Source: Psychroflexus salarius (GTDB taxonomy: Bacteria; Bacteroidota; Bacteroidia; Flavobacteriales; Flavobacteriaceae). From it: 64,000 bases of DNA. The position numbers and the translations under genes are program-made. Where the stretch lies: positions 62,001 to 126,000 of the forward strand of contig NZ_FQTW01000006.1 in assembly GCF_900129035.1 (NCBI RefSeq). The letters are read 5' to 3'. The notes beneath the pieces were generated by a model. That model saw only the letters and a program-made list of their open reading frames with translations, was not told the DNA's origin and ran no database searches. Below, in pieces: positions 28,001-37,153 of the stretch. Positions within the stretch are counted from its first letter, which is position 1, and every line of letters begins with the position of its first letter.

Positions 28001-31000
28001 AATTTTGGTGGTATTATGCGCGGTCTGCAAACCACCGACTTTGAGCGAGCTAACGTAGAATTCGTTGAATTTTGGGTCATGGATCCCTTCATTTATGCTG
28101 AAAACGCAAACAACAACGGCGGCAAAGTGGTCTTAAACTTTGGAAGCATTTCTGAAGACATTTTAAAAGATGGTAGAAAACAATTCGAAAATGGTTTACC
28201 TGAAGATGGTGGCTTTTCAAATGTGATTAACACTAACTTTGCAAAAGTACCAAGTAGCCAGTCTTTGGTTTATGCTTTTGATTCTGAAGGCCAAGCTAGA
28301 GTAAATCAAGATGCTGGTTTTGACGGGCTAACTAATGTAGATGAAGCAGAAAAATTCCCTCAATTTGCTGGCTTTGAAGATCCATCACAAGACGACTTTA
28401 TTTTTTATTTAAACGCTGACGGTGGCATTTTAGAACGTTATGAAAAATATAATGGCCTACAAGGCAACAACCCTGTTGAGGTAACACAGAACAATCGTGG
28501 AAACTCTGCTTTTCCTGATGTTGAAGATGTTAATCGTGACAACACCATGAACACGATAGATAGCTATTTTGAGTATGAAGTGCCGCTATTTCCCAACATG
28601 AGTGTAGAAAATAACACGAGTAATATTGCAGGCATTAATAGAGACTACATCACTGATGTAAGAGAAGTTAATGCCACTTTACCAAATGGTCAGCAAATCC
28701 CAGCAAGATGGGTTCAATTTCGAGTGCCATTACGCACTAATCAAGAATTTGCTATAGGTGGAATTTCAGATTTACGATCGGTTCGATTTATGCGAATGTT
28801 CTTAACAGATTTTGAAGAAGAAACAATTTTAAGATTTGGATCACTAGACTTAGTTAGAGGCGATTATCTAACTTATGACCAAGCAATTGTACCTGACGGA
28901 AGCGATCCTGAATTAAACTCAAATACACAATTTAATGTAGAAGCCGTAAGTGAAGAAATTACTTCTACTTATGTAACGCCACCTGGTGTAGTTAGAGAAC
29001 AACTAGTTAATAATAATGTAACCGTTAGAGATGACGAAAAATCCTTAGCTTTAATTGTAAAAAATTTAGAATCTAATGACTCACGTGGAGTATTCAAAAA
29101 CTACCAAATTGACATGCGCCAGTATGAAAATTTAGAACTCTTTTTACATGCTGAAGCTTTACCTGCACCAAACCCACAATTGCAGGACAATCAACTAGTA
29201 GCATTTATTAGAATGGGAATTGATTTTACTAATAACTTCTACCAAGTTGAAATTCCGCTTACGGTTAGCGACCCTACAGACATTACAGCGCGTGGCGTTT
29301 GGCCAGAAGAAAACGATTTAAACTTACCGCTTAATCTTCTCCAAGAAATTAAATCTATCGTATTAGGAAATGATGCGCTTAGCAATCTTGACTTAAACTT
29401 TTTTAATGAAGATTTATCACCTTCATCTGAAATTACACCAGGCCAACTAAGAGTTGGTATTAAAGGTAATCCAAGTTTTGGAAACATCAGAGTTTTAATG
29501 TTGGGGTTAAAAAATGCTTCAGGACAAAATGTATCAGGTAATGTTTGGTTCAACGAATTAAGACTTTCTGGTCTTAAAAATCAAGGCGGCTGGGCAGCCG
29601 TGGCTAATATGGATACTAATTTCGCTGATTTTGCCAATATTTCTGCCTCAGGAAGGCGCAGCACTGTTGGTTTTGGTGGTATTGAGCAAGGCCCGAATCA
29701 ACGTAGTCGTGAAGATGTGAAACAATATGATGTGGTTACAGGCTTAAATTTCGGCCAACTTCTACCTGAAAATTGGGGTATTAAAATTCCGTTTTCTTAT
29801 AGTCGTGGTGAAGAATTAATTACACCTCAGTTTGACCCGGTTTACTTAGATTTAGAACTTGAAACTTTGCTAGATAATGCGCAAGACCAAGCTACCGAAG
29901 ACCAAATATTAGAACGAGCAGAAACTTACACTAGAAGGCAAAGCGTAAGCCTTATTGGCCTACGAAAAGACCGAACCAATGATGAAAGCACACCTATGCC
30001 TTATGACATTGAGAATTTTACATTTTCTGGCACCTATAATCAAGAAGACTATCGTGACTTTGAAGTTGAAAAATCTAAAGACCAAAGTGTTGATGTAAGT
30101 TTAACCTATGAATATAAAGTTGAACCATTCAAGGTTGAACCTTTTAAAAATATAGAATTACTCAATAGCCCTTATTTCAGTTTGTTGAAAGATTTCAACA
30201 TTAACTTATTACCGACTTCAATCTCTGCTTCATCTAACATTAATAGGCAGTACAATGAATTGCAATTCAGAAATATTGATCTTCCACCAGGTAGTATCGG
30301 CACGCCTAAATTATATCAACGCAACTACTTTTACGACTGGCAATATGCTATTGACTATAAATTGACCGACAATTTAAATTTTAACTTCAACTCTTCTACC
30401 AACCGTATTGTTAGAAATTTTATTGATGAAAATAATAATCAAGATAATTCAGTTGGTGTTTGGGACGATTTTTTAAATTTTGGCGCACCTAATAGGCATT
30501 ATCAAAAACTTCAAGTCAATTATACTTTGCCTTTAGACAAGCTTCCGTTTTTAAGTTTTGTGAGAGCACAATATTCTTATACAGGAGACTTTATGTGGCA
30601 AAAAGGTTCTGAGATTTTGCGTGGCCTTGACAACATACCTGATTTAGGGAATTCAGTACAAAACTCCTCTGCACATAATTTAAATGCCACCTTCACCATG
30701 TCAAGATTTTATAATTATCTTGGTTTGGAGAAAAAAAGAGCCAGAGGTGACCAGCAAAATCAAACCCAAAATCAAAGAGGTGTTAGAAGACGAAATAATC
30801 GACTGCAACAAGCTAACCAAAAGAAAAAAACAAATGAAGCTGAACAACTGCCGACTGAACTTAGTGTAAAAGATAAAGCCTTTAATACCTTAATTGGCTT
30901 AGTTACTGCTGTAGATAGAATTCAAGTTAATTACGCTAATACAGAAGGAATTTATTTACCAGGCTACACCAATAGCATCGGTTTTGGTGGCACATTTAAG

Positions 31001-32242
31001 CCAACGGCTGGTTTTACGTTTGGAAGTCAAAATGACGTACGTGAAATTGCCGCTAGAAAAGGTTGGTTGACCATGTATCAAGACTTTAATGAAGAATATA
31101 CGAAAACTCAAAACGAACAACTTGATATTCAAGCTGGTATTAGACTTTTACCAGGTTTAACAATCGACTTAATTGCTAACCGCTTATATTCAGAAACCTA
31201 TACCGAGAACTTTCGTGTTAACCAAAACACCCTTCAATATCAATCTATCACACCATATAGCTTTGGTAACTTCAATATTTCTACCAATATGATTAGGACA
31301 GCATTTCAGCCAAGTAGCCGAGATGTTTCTTCAACCTTTGACCAATTTAAAGAAAACAGGTTAATCATTGCCAATCGACTTGCTACACGAGCAGGCATAA
31401 ACATTAACAATCCAGATAACCTTGACGAAAACGGCTATCCGATTGGATTTGGTCCTAATAGTCAAGACGTACTTTTACCATCATTCTTATCGGCATATAC
31501 AGGTGAAGATGCTTCAAGCTCGAGCTTAAAAACCTTCAGAGATACACCTTTACCCAATTGGAATTTGAAATACACAGGCTTGATGCGTCTTAACTGGTTT
31601 AAAGAACGCTTTACGCGATTTTCAATTCAGCATGCTTACTCATCAAGTTTTACAGTTAACCAGTTCCAAAGTAATTTACAATACAACAGGTTATCGCCTT
31701 ACAGTGAATTTAACCTAGATCAAAACGGTAATTTTAACAGTGAATTGATCATAGCGAATGTTAATTTAATAGAACAGTTTACACCATTATTGAAAATAGA
31801 TTTTGAAATGAAAAATTCGGTGAGTATTTTAGCCGAATATAAAAAAGACAGAGCATTATCTTTAAGCTTTAATAATAGCTTATTAACAGAAATGCTTGGT
31901 GAAGAATATATCGTTGGCCTTGGCTACAGAATTAAAGATTTAAAAATTGTAACTCAATTTGAAGGTAACAGAAGAATATTAAGTAGCGATTTAAATTTAA
32001 AAGCCGATGTTTCTTTACGCCGAAATGAAACAATTATACGTTCTTTAGATATTGAAAATAATAGAATAACCGCAGGTCAAGACATTTGGTCTATTAACTT
32101 TACGGCAGATTATGCCTTTACAAAAAACTTAACGGCTATTTTCTTTTATGATCATGTGTTTTCTAAAAATGCGATTTCAACCATATTCCCGCAAACAACC
32201 ATTAGAAGCGGATTTACAATTAGATATAACTTTGGAAACTAA
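25004..32242 (+). CDS. sprA: Type IX secretion / gliding motility outer-membrane translocon SprA
   Basis: SprA (Sov) is the very large outer-membrane barrel that forms the exit channel of the type IX secretion system and is needed for gliding. The 2412-residue length is in the family range. A signal peptide (about residues 1-28, ending VSAQ) is present only if the TTG at 25004 is the start; the next in-frame ATG lies after it. Family landmarks include PRGSVAVDLGILYSKQDNPA, FGMQASVGKRLKVNAEYDTQ, FEGSQTSISVLNPDSWALS in the middle, and the final strand FTIRYNFGN. The proline- and Asn-rich, strand-dense composition fits a giant barrel. The gene stands between ruvA and gcvH, as in other Flavobacteriaceae. 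Confidence 0.97.
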   Translation: MKPNKFLNFKSHYFLFFGLFVCSLTVSAQNSQDSTKTGYAFGSIFMEDPSSILKKYTYDPILDKYIYTEKVGDVNVKYPLVLTRKEFEDLYLEEQLKAYFKQKSDAANGKNDEEQKNLIPIFYVNNSFFETIFGGNKIEVIPRGSVAVDLGILYSKQDNPAISPRNQSNLTFDFDQRISFGMQASVGKRLKVNAEYDTQSTFDFQNQIKLEYTPTEDDIIQKIEVGNVNMPINSSLIEGAQSLFGVKTELQFGKTTITGVFSELNSERQNVNVEGGATVRDFDKFILDYDENRHFFLSQYFRDQYNEALENYPFVNSKFQITRIQVWVTNRTNNSQTFSNARNIVAIQDIGESEPENIGLFIDNQGNLTGSPVPNFINNPDGRPDNANNDFNPLGINNGSSLLTENIRDIATVNQGFGQANSFVSEGRDYAILENARELTQNDFTLYPELGYISLNQRLSNDEILGVAFEYKTTDGSVFRVGEFANGGPEATETTENPNIEGEQIPQSQNLVVKMLKSPITNVNEPVWDLMMKNFYSLGATQLEQDGFRFNILYTDPQPVNFITQAPNANETLPLDVEDQNLLKVFNFDQLNANNDPINGGDGFFDFVNGITIDPQNGLIKFTKVEPFGEYLFNKLDNTPNTGTEDYNDLNTYNGNQAKYVFRSLYRTTKTQAQQQGADKNKFQLKGRYKASGSDGIPIGAFNVPRGSVTVTAGGRELQEGVDYTVNYELGRVNILDEALLASNTPINISTENNALFGRQTKRFTGIDVQHRFNEDLQLGATFLNLNERPITQKADYNTEPINNSIYGFNFKYDTEVPFFTRLVNKLPNTDTDVESRFSLRGEFAYLKPGAPKGNEFGGEATTYVDDFEGSQTSISVLNPDSWALSSVPVGFRGPNDTSGNYDVNDDISINNYRAKLNWYTIDPIFYSSQRPEGISDQDLSQYYSRRILINELFPNTDLVPGQIQTIFSLDLHYKPSDRGMYNYNPAASTDGQLPDPSQNFGGIMRGLQTTDFERANVEFVEFWVMDPFIYAENANNNGGKVVLNFGSISEDILKDGRKQFENGLPEDGGFSNVINTNFAKVPSSQSLVYAFDSEGQARVNQDAGFDGLTNVDEAEKFPQFAGFEDPSQDDFIFYLNADGGILERYEKYNGLQGNNPVEVTQNNRGNSAFPDVEDVNRDNTMNTIDSYFEYEVPLFPNMSVENNTSNIAGINRDYITDVREVNATLPNGQQIPARWVQFRVPLRTNQEFAIGGISDLRSVRFMRMFLTDFEEETILRFGSLDLVRGDYLTYDQAIVPDGSDPELNSNTQFNVEAVSEEITSTYVTPPGVVREQLVNNNVTVRDDEKSLALIVKNLESNDSRGVFKNYQIDMRQYENLELFLHAEALPAPNPQLQDNQLVAFIRMGIDFTNNFYQVEIPLTVSDPTDITARGVWPEENDLNLPLNLLQEIKSIVLGNDALSNLDLNFFNEDLSPSSEITPGQLRVGIKGNPSFGNIRVLMLGLKNASGQNVSGNVWFNELRLSGLKNQGGWAAVANMDTNFADFANISASGRRSTVGFGGIEQGPNQRSREDVKQYDVVTGLNFGQLLPENWGIKIPFSYSRGEELITPQFDPVYLDLELETLLDNAQDQATEDQILERAETYTRRQSVSLIGLRKDRTNDESTPMPYDIENFTFSGTYNQEDYRDFEVEKSKDQSVDVSLTYEYKVEPFKVEPFKNIELLNSPYFSLLKDFNINLLPTSISASSNINRQYNELQFRNIDLPPGSIGTPKLYQRNYFYDWQYAIDYKLTDNLNFNFNSSTNRIVRNFIDENNNQDNSVGVWDDFLNFGAPNRHYQKLQVNYTLPLDKLPFLSFVRAQYSYTGDFMWQKGSEILRGLDNIPDLGNSVQNSSAHNLNATFTMSRFYNYLGLEKKRARGDQQNQTQNQRGVRRRNNRLQQANQKKKTNEAEQLPTELSVKDKAFNTLIGLVTAVDRIQVNYANTEGIYLPGYTNSIGFGGTFKPTAGFTFGSQNDVREIAARKGWLTMYQDFNEEYTKTQNEQLDIQAGIRLLPGLTIDLIANRLYSETYTENFRVNQNTLQYQSITPYSFGNFNISTNMIRTAFQPSSRDVSSTFDQFKENRLIIANRLATRAGININNPDNLDENGYPIGFGPNSQDVLLPSFLSAYTGEDASSSSLKTFRDTPLPNWNLKYTGLMRLNWFKERFTRFSIQHAYSSSFTVNQFQSNLQYNRLSPYSEFNLDQNGNFNSELIIANVNLIEQFTPLLKIDFEMKNSVSILAEYKKDRALSLSFNNSLLTEMLGEEYIVGLGYRIKDLKIVTQFEGNRRILSSDLNLKADVSLRRNETIIRSLDIENNRITAGQDIWSINFTADYAFTKNLTAIFFYDHVFSKNAISTIFPQTTIRSGFTIRYNFGN

Positions 32243-32270
32243 ATAAAATTAAAATAAAAAAGATAAAAAA

Positions 32271-32648
32271 ATGAATTTACCAGAAGACTTAAAGTATACG
32301 AAAGACCATGAATGGATCAAAATTGATGGTGATACGATAACTGTTGGCATTACAGACTTTGCACAAAGTGAACTTGGCGATATTGTTTACGTTGAAGTAG
32401 AAACTGTTGATGAAACTCTAGATAAAGATGAAGTCTTTGGAACTGTAGAAGCCGTTAAAACAGTATCAGATTTATTTATCCCTGTTGATGGTGAAATAAT
32501 CGAATTCAATGAAAGCCTTGAAGACGAACCTGAAAAGGTTAACGAAGATCCTTACGGCGATGGTTGGATGATTAAAGTAAAAGTAAGTGATGAATCGCAA
32601 TTAGACGAGTTAATGGATGCAGAAGCTTACAAAGCTCATATCGGATAA
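32271..32648 (+). CDS. gcvH: Glycine cleavage system H protein
   Basis: GcvH shuttles the aminomethyl group on a lipoyl arm in glycine cleavage. The 125-residue protein is standard in length. It has [14 protein letters not shown] near the N-terminus and the lipoylation loop [12 protein letters not shown] with Lys63 as the modified residue, then [18 protein letters not shown] and [12 protein letters not shown]. It follows sprA by 28 bases, a linkage conserved in the family. The VanZ-like gene starts inside its 3' end in another frame. Confidence 0.97.
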   Translation: MNLPEDLKYTKDHEWIKIDGDTITVGITDFAQSELGDIVYVEVETVDETLDKDEVFGTVEAVKTVSDLFIPVDGEIIEFNESLEDEPEKVNEDPYGDGWMIKVKVSDESQLDELMDAEAYKAHIG

Positions 32649-33033
32649 AAAAATTAGTTTAGCTGTTGCCTTAACTATAAGTTTAGGAATAGCTATCCTA
32701 TCTTTGGTAAGAATTAATAATATTCCTAGCATTAGTGCTGAAAATTCTGATAAGTTTTATCATGTCATTGCCTATTTCACACTAAGTGCAGCTTGGAATT
32801 TATTTTACCTAAATTCAGCCAAGAAAAACACTAAAATTAAGTTTATTTTAAGTATTTGTGCTTCAATTATACTTTTTGGCATTGTTATTGAAGTTCTTCA
32901 AGAACTTATAACTAGTTATAGAACTTTTGACCTCAAGGACATGCTTGCCAATTCTATAGGATGTGTTACAGCAGCTATAGTCTTTGCAGTCTTGTTAGAG
33001 AAATTAAAAATTAAATGGCTAAAATTTAATTAG
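32617..33033 (+). CDS. VanZ-like membrane protein
   Basis: This 138-residue protein has four predicted membrane helices (about residues 14-31, 47-63, 74-95 and 112-130). The phrase [17 protein letters not shown] matches the VanZ family, where D/N-K-x-x-H followed by a hydrophobic helix is typical, as is the later FGIVIEVLQ and [15 protein letters not shown]. VanZ-like proteins are found in many Bacteroidota without a link to glycopeptide resistance; their role is unknown. The assigned ATG overlaps gcvH by 32 bases; a shorter start is possible but would remove the N-terminal helix. Gene order gcvH-vanZ-tonB is conserved in flavobacteria. Confidence 0.8.
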   Translation: MQKLTKLISDKKISLAVALTISLGIAILSLVRINNIPSISAENSDKFYHVIAYFTLSAAWNLFYLNSAKKNTKIKFILSICASIILFGIVIEVLQELITSYRTFDLKDMLANSIGCVTAAIVFAVLLEKLKIKWLKFN

Positions 33034-33075
33034 TAAATTGAAAATTTATACTTTAGTAACCTCTAAAAATTAACT

Positions 33076-33786
33076 ATGGAACCTAAAAAGAATCCTAAAA
33101 AAGATTTGAACAGAAAAAGCTTTCTTTTCTTTCAAATTGGTTTAGCACTTATGCTGGGGATCACGTTGTTCTTAATCGAGTGGAAAACATACGATAAAGA
33201 ACAAATTGACACTGGCAAGGTAGATTTAAACATGCTTGAAGAAGAAGATGTCCCAATCACTGAAATTCAAGCGCCACCACCGCCGCCACCGCCGCCACCA
33301 CCACCAGCACCACCCGTAATCGAGGTTGTTGATAATGAAGAAGAAGTTGAAGAGGTTGTTATTGAAGCAACAGATACAGACCAAGATGAAGTAGTTGAAG
33401 TTGAAGAAATTGAAGAAGTTGAAGAAGAGATTGGTGACGTGTCTTTTATGGTAATTGAGCAAGCCCCTATTTTTCCTGGCTGTGAAAATGCTAAAGACAA
33501 GAAAAAATGTATGAGTGAAAAAATCAAGGAGTTTGTAAATGATGAATTCAATACAGGTTTAGCTTCAGATTTAGGATTATCAGGAATCAATCGTGTATAT
33601 GTCCAGTTTAAAATTAATAAAAACGGTGATATTGTTGAAGTCGGCGCTAGAGCACCACACCCAAGATTACAACGTGAAGGTGAACGTGTAATTAAAAAAT
33701 TACCTAAAATGAAACCAGGTGAGCAACGTGGTCAAAAAGTAGGTGTTATATACTCATTACCGATTACTTTTCAAGTTAGAGATTAG
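33076..33786 (+). CDS. tonB: Energy transducer TonB
   Basis: TonB passes energy from the proton-motive ExbB/ExbD complex to outer-membrane receptors. The 236-residue protein has one N-terminal membrane helix (about residues 16-33), then a run of ten or more prolines (near 66-77) followed by an acidic Glu/Val-rich stretch (about 80-118) that together span the periplasm. The C-terminal domain from about residue 120 has the Bacteroidota phrase VIEQAPIFPGCE and the YVQFKINKNGDIVEVGARAPH and YSLPITFQV strands. The proline codons are nearly pure CCA/CCG, which makes the region prone to slippage. A terminator follows 25 bases after the stop. Confidence 0.95.
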   Translation: MEPKKNPKKDLNRKSFLFFQIGLALMLGITLFLIEWKTYDKEQIDTGKVDLNMLEEEDVPITEIQAPPPPPPPPPPPAPPVIEVVDNEEEVEEVVIEATDTDQDEVVEVEEIEEVEEEIGDVSFMVIEQAPIFPGCENAKDKKKCMSEKIKEFVNDEFNTGLASDLGLSGINRVYVQFKINKNGDIVEVGARAPHPRLQREGERVIKKLPKMKPGEQRGQKVGVIYSLPITFQVRD

Positions 33787-33811
33787 TCTTAATCCATTAT
33801 TTATATAATAT

Positions 33812-33841
33812 AGCCTAGGCCTAAAACCTAGGCTTTTTTTT
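33812..33841 (+). terminator. Rho-independent terminator after tonB
   Basis: Stem AGCCTAGG (33812-33819) pairs with CCTAGGCT (33827-33834) across a 7-base loop and is followed by a run of T residues to 33841. Confidence 0.85.
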
Positions 33842-33860
33842 GTTTTTAAATTTGGTAATC

Positions 33861-34022
33861 ATACCAAATATTCTATAAGATGAGACAAAAAGAAATTGAA
33901 TTATAATTGTCTTAATCAAGGCAAAAAAATTAATCATAGCCTAAGCTACGTTTCATTTTTTTAACGAAGAGAAAGGCAATTAGAAACTATTTATTTATCT
34001 TATTTTATGGGATATTTGGTAT
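33861..34022. mobile_element. Inverted-repeat element, MITE candidate
   Basis: A 162-bp non-coding block has perfect 11-bp inverted ends (ATACCAAATAT at 33861-33871 and ATATTTGGTAT at 34012-34022). Complementarity continues imperfectly inward: TTCTATAAGATGAG opposite CTTATTTTATGGGA, and TAATTG with an A-run opposite CAATTA with a T-run, so most of the block could fold into one long hairpin. No open reading frame of note lies inside. The size and symmetrical ends fit a miniature inverted-repeat transposable element or a dispersed palindromic repeat. No clear target duplication longer than two bases was seen, and no second copy was recognised in this window. Confidence 0.5.
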
Positions 34023-34062
34023 AAGTAGAATTGTTATCTTTACCAACTAATTTTGACTTTCC

Positions 34063-36153
34063 ATGAACCTGAATCGACTTATTTTAATTCTTGCTTTGAA
34101 TGTAACTTTTCTAAGCAACGCTCAAAAAAAGCTTGAAACTTATCCTGTTTTCAAAAAATGCGAATCTAACCCGACTGAACAATGTTTTAGTAAAACATTC
34201 ATCTCAAAATTAAAGCAAAACTATAAGCACCCGAAAGATTTAGACTCAACTCAAGCTGTAGAAGCTAAGCTCTTATTTGAAGTTGACACTGCTGGTGTAT
34301 TTAAACCAATATTTATAAACACCTTAAATGTTAAAGTAAAAAATCAACTTGAGAAAGCTTTTGCAAATTTACCACAAATTCAACCTGCAACTTATAATGC
34401 AAAGCCTCGGTTTGTAAGGTTTAATATTACTGTCAAAGTTCCTTTTGAACTTAACGAAAGTCTAAAATTAGCTCAAACAAGTAATACAGTTAACAAAACT
34501 TCAACCGAGATTAAAACTAATCCGCTTCAACTAGAATACGATCGGTTAAAAAATCAAAAGTTTAATGATGAACAATTTGATAGTCACTTAAACATTCCGT
34601 TTTCTCATGAAGTTTATAATCGTTTCGACAAACAAATGAATTTGATTGGAACCAATAGTCATACGGCTTCAAAACCATTTTCATATGAAGAAGTTAAAAC
34701 TTACTACAACTTTAAAGACAATGTAGAATCTTTGCGGTTTAAGACAGATACCTGGTTTGGAAAAAAATTCTTTAATGAAGACCTCGTTACCATTAAAGGA
34801 GACGATTACTGGTTCACGATTAACATTGGCGCTGATTTACAACTAGGAAAGGACTTTGACTCGAATAATAATTACACTTACAATAATACGCGAGCAGCCT
34901 TCATTCAAGGACAACTTGGTGAAAAAATTAATGTTTTTACAGCTATTTACGAAAGTCAAGGCCGTTTTGCAGATTACTTTAACCGTTATGCAGAATCGAT
35001 TGGGCCTTACGATGGCAACCCTGCAACAGTACCGTCTAGAGGTATTGCTAAAACATTTGGTGAAAATGCGTATGACTACCCAATCGCTGAAGGCTATATC
35101 AGCTACAAGCCTAGTCAATATTTCAGATTTACACTCGGGCATGGTCAAAACTTTATCGGTGATGGATATAGATCTTTATTTATAAGTGACAATGCGTCTA
35201 TTCATCCATACTTTAAAATTGAAACTAATGTTTGGAAACTAAAATACACCAATACTTGGCGTTCACTACGCGACATTAGAAGTGCTGTAAATGATAATGG
35301 CTCTTATCGTACTAAATTTATGGCAACTCACCATTTAAGCTACAATGTTACTAAACGCTTAAATCTTGGTCTTTTTGAGTCGGTCATTTGGGAAAACGAT
35401 AATAATCGAGGGTTTGACTTTAACTACTTGAATCCAGTTATACTTTACCAAATGATTCAGTTTTCTACAGGTTCTGAAGGCGGTAATGCTTTGATTGGTC
35501 TTAGTTATAAATATAAGTGGACAGACCAAATTAATTCTTACGGACAGCTAATCATAGATGAGTTTGCAAGTGATGCTGTGTTTGGTGGCCAGCAAAGCTG
35601 GAAAAACAAGCTTGGCTACCAACTTGGTGTAAAATATTTTGATGCATTTAATGTTAAAGACTTAACACTTCAATTAGAGTATAATCAAGTAAGACCTTAC
35701 ACCTATTCACATAATACAGGCGTACTTAACTACGGTCACAACAACCAATCTTTAGCTCACCAGTGGGGCGCTAACTTTAGAGAGTTAATTGGTATTGCTA
35801 GGTATAGAAAAGATAGATGGTACGGTCATTCGAAGTTGATTTTTGGTAAACGCGGACTAGAAACCAATGATAATTTTGATCCTTATTTTGGTGGTAGTAT
35901 TTTCGGCAATGAACGTGACCGTGCTTTTGAAAATAATGTTAAAATAGGTCAAGGCAATACCGTTAATATATTTATTGGTGAACTTGAGGTTGGCTACTTA
36001 CTCAACCCTAAAACTAACTTAAAATTATATACCTCGCTTATTTATAGAGATTTTAAAGCTAGTACAAACACTTCAAAAGTTTTTGATAACACAACAACTT
36101 GGTTAAATTTCGGCTTTAGAACAGATTTATTCAATTGGTACTACGACCGTTAA
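34063..36153 (+). CDS. remB: RemB-like gliding motility protein (Wzi/capsule-assembly-like barrel with TonB-like N-domain)
   Basis: The 696-residue protein has a signal peptide ending SNAQ. Residues about 25-140 resemble the C-terminal TonB domain (YPVFKKCESNPTEQCFSK, LLFEVDTAGVFKPIF, RFNITVKVPFEL). From about residue 200 onward it is strand-rich, with ITVGH-type barrel phrases such as FRFTLGHGQNFIGDGYRSLF, FNYLNPVILYQMIQFSTGSEGGNAL and NYGHNNQSLAHQWGANFRELIG, consistent with an outer-membrane barrel related to the Wzi family. RemB in Flavobacterium johnsoniae, which this resembles in size and layout, is needed for normal colony spreading and gliding. The precise role is unknown. The barrel assignment is inferred from composition and pattern. 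Confidence 0.75.
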   Translation: MNLNRLILILALNVTFLSNAQKKLETYPVFKKCESNPTEQCFSKTFISKLKQNYKHPKDLDSTQAVEAKLLFEVDTAGVFKPIFINTLNVKVKNQLEKAFANLPQIQPATYNAKPRFVRFNITVKVPFELNESLKLAQTSNTVNKTSTEIKTNPLQLEYDRLKNQKFNDEQFDSHLNIPFSHEVYNRFDKQMNLIGTNSHTASKPFSYEEVKTYYNFKDNVESLRFKTDTWFGKKFFNEDLVTIKGDDYWFTINIGADLQLGKDFDSNNNYTYNNTRAAFIQGQLGEKINVFTAIYESQGRFADYFNRYAESIGPYDGNPATVPSRGIAKTFGENAYDYPIAEGYISYKPSQYFRFTLGHGQNFIGDGYRSLFISDNASIHPYFKIETNVWKLKYTNTWRSLRDIRSAVNDNGSYRTKFMATHHLSYNVTKRLNLGLFESVIWENDNNRGFDFNYLNPVILYQMIQFSTGSEGGNALIGLSYKYKWTDQINSYGQLIIDEFASDAVFGGQQSWKNKLGYQLGVKYFDAFNVKDLTLQLEYNQVRPYTYSHNTGVLNYGHNNQSLAHQWGANFRELIGIARYRKDRWYGHSKLIFGKRGLETNDNFDPYFGGSIFGNERDRAFENNVKIGQGNTVNIFIGELEVGYLLNPKTNLKLYTSLIYRDFKASTNTSKVFDNTTTWLNFGFRTDLFNWYYDR

Positions 36154-36216
36154 AAGCATTCAAATTCTGTGTAAATATTAACGAACGTCTGAGGCATACA
36201 TCTCTTATTTTCGTAC

Positions 36217-36224
36217 TATCTTTG
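36217..36224 (+). promoter_or_regulatory. -7 promoter element of the cyoE-oxidase operon
   Basis: TATCTTTG matches TAnnTTTG and lies 18 bases upstream of the TTG start of cyoE, giving a very short leader. Confidence 0.4.
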
Positions 36225-36241
36225 CAAAAAAGTTTAAAAGA

Positions 36242-37153
36242 TTGTCAACTTCAATTAGCACACACACATCCTTACCAAATTTTGTAGCTGACTTCAAAAG
36301 TATAACGAAGTTTAGATTGGCTGTAAGTGTGGTTTTTTCTTCGGTTGCTGGCTATTTGCTTGGTGTTGATCAAATTAATTTGTGGCATATTGTTTATCTA
36401 GCTTTAGGTGGCTATGCTATGGTTGGTGCGTCTAATGCATTTAACCAAATCATCGAAAAAGACTTAGATGCTAAAATGGACCGAACTAAATCGAGACCAT
36501 TACCAGCAGGTAGAATGTCTAAATCTTATGCATTTATTATTGCTTCAGTTTTAACTTTAATTGGTATTTACTTATTGTACATCATCAATCCAATTACGGC
36601 CATGTTTGGTGCAATTTCTATTTTTATATACACAAGCCTTTATACACCGCTTAAAACTAAAACGCCTCTAGCTGTATTTGTAGGCGCTATTCCTGGAGCA
36701 ATTCCATTTATGCTTGGCTGGGTAGCTGCAAGTGGAAACTTTGGCATTGAGCCAGGAACCTTATTTATGATTCAGTTTTTTTGGCAATTCCCTCACTTTT
36801 GGGCCTTAGGCTGGTGGCTCTATGATGATTACAAAAAAGGTGGTTTTTTTATGCTTCCAACAGGTAAAAGAGATAAAGGTACCGCTGTACAAATAGTCTT
36901 ATATACCATTTGGACAATTATTGTTTCTTTAATTCCAGTCTTAAATATCACTGGAGATTTTTATATCACGCCAATTTCTGCAATAATTATTTTTGCTTTA
37001 GGAATATATATGCTTTCAAAAGCAATTAAACTTTATAAGACCAAACAAGTTAAAGCCTCAAAGCAATTAATGCTAGCGAGCGTTACTTACATTACTTTAA
37101 TTCAAATAGTTTACGTTGCCGATAAATATGTACGATCATGGATGGAGATTTAA
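36242..37153 (+). CDS. cyoE: Protoheme IX farnesyltransferase (heme O synthase)
   Basis: Also called CtaB, this UbiA-family membrane enzyme adds a farnesyl group to heme b, giving heme o, the precursor of heme a for the aa3 oxidase. The 303-residue product has eight or nine helices and the two Asp-rich signatures: NQIIEKDLDAKMDRTKSRPLP in the first half, and WLYDDYKKGGFFMLP in the second. The start is a TTG at 36242 with the promoter box just upstream; no earlier in-frame ATG exists. Its last 16 bases overlap the first subunit III gene, so heme synthesis and oxidase subunits are coupled. Confidence 0.95.
   Translation: MSTSISTHTSLPNFVADFKSITKFRLAVSVVFSSVAGYLLGVDQINLWHIVYLALGGYAMVGASNAFNQIIEKDLDAKMDRTKSRPLPAGRMSKSYAFIIASVLTLIGIYLLYIINPITAMFGAISIFIYTSLYTPLKTKTPLAVFVGAIPGAIPFMLGWVAASGNFGIEPGTLFMIQFFWQFPHFWALGWWLYDDYKKGGFFMLPTGKRDKGTAVQIVLYTIWTIIVSLIPVLNITGDFYITPISAIIIFALGIYMLSKAIKLYKTKQVKASKQLMLASVTYITLIQIVYVADKYVRSWMEI

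Noticed and set aside
33226-33590. Long antisense frames across the proline and acidic regions of tonB
   Set aside because: They are mirror products of the repetitive CCA/CCG and GAA codons: one gives poly-Trp/Arg, the other poly-Gly. They lack any start context, and tonB is clearly the real gene.
34843-35185. Plus and minus frames inside remB
   Set aside because: Both overlap the remB coding sequence in other frames and show no family features.
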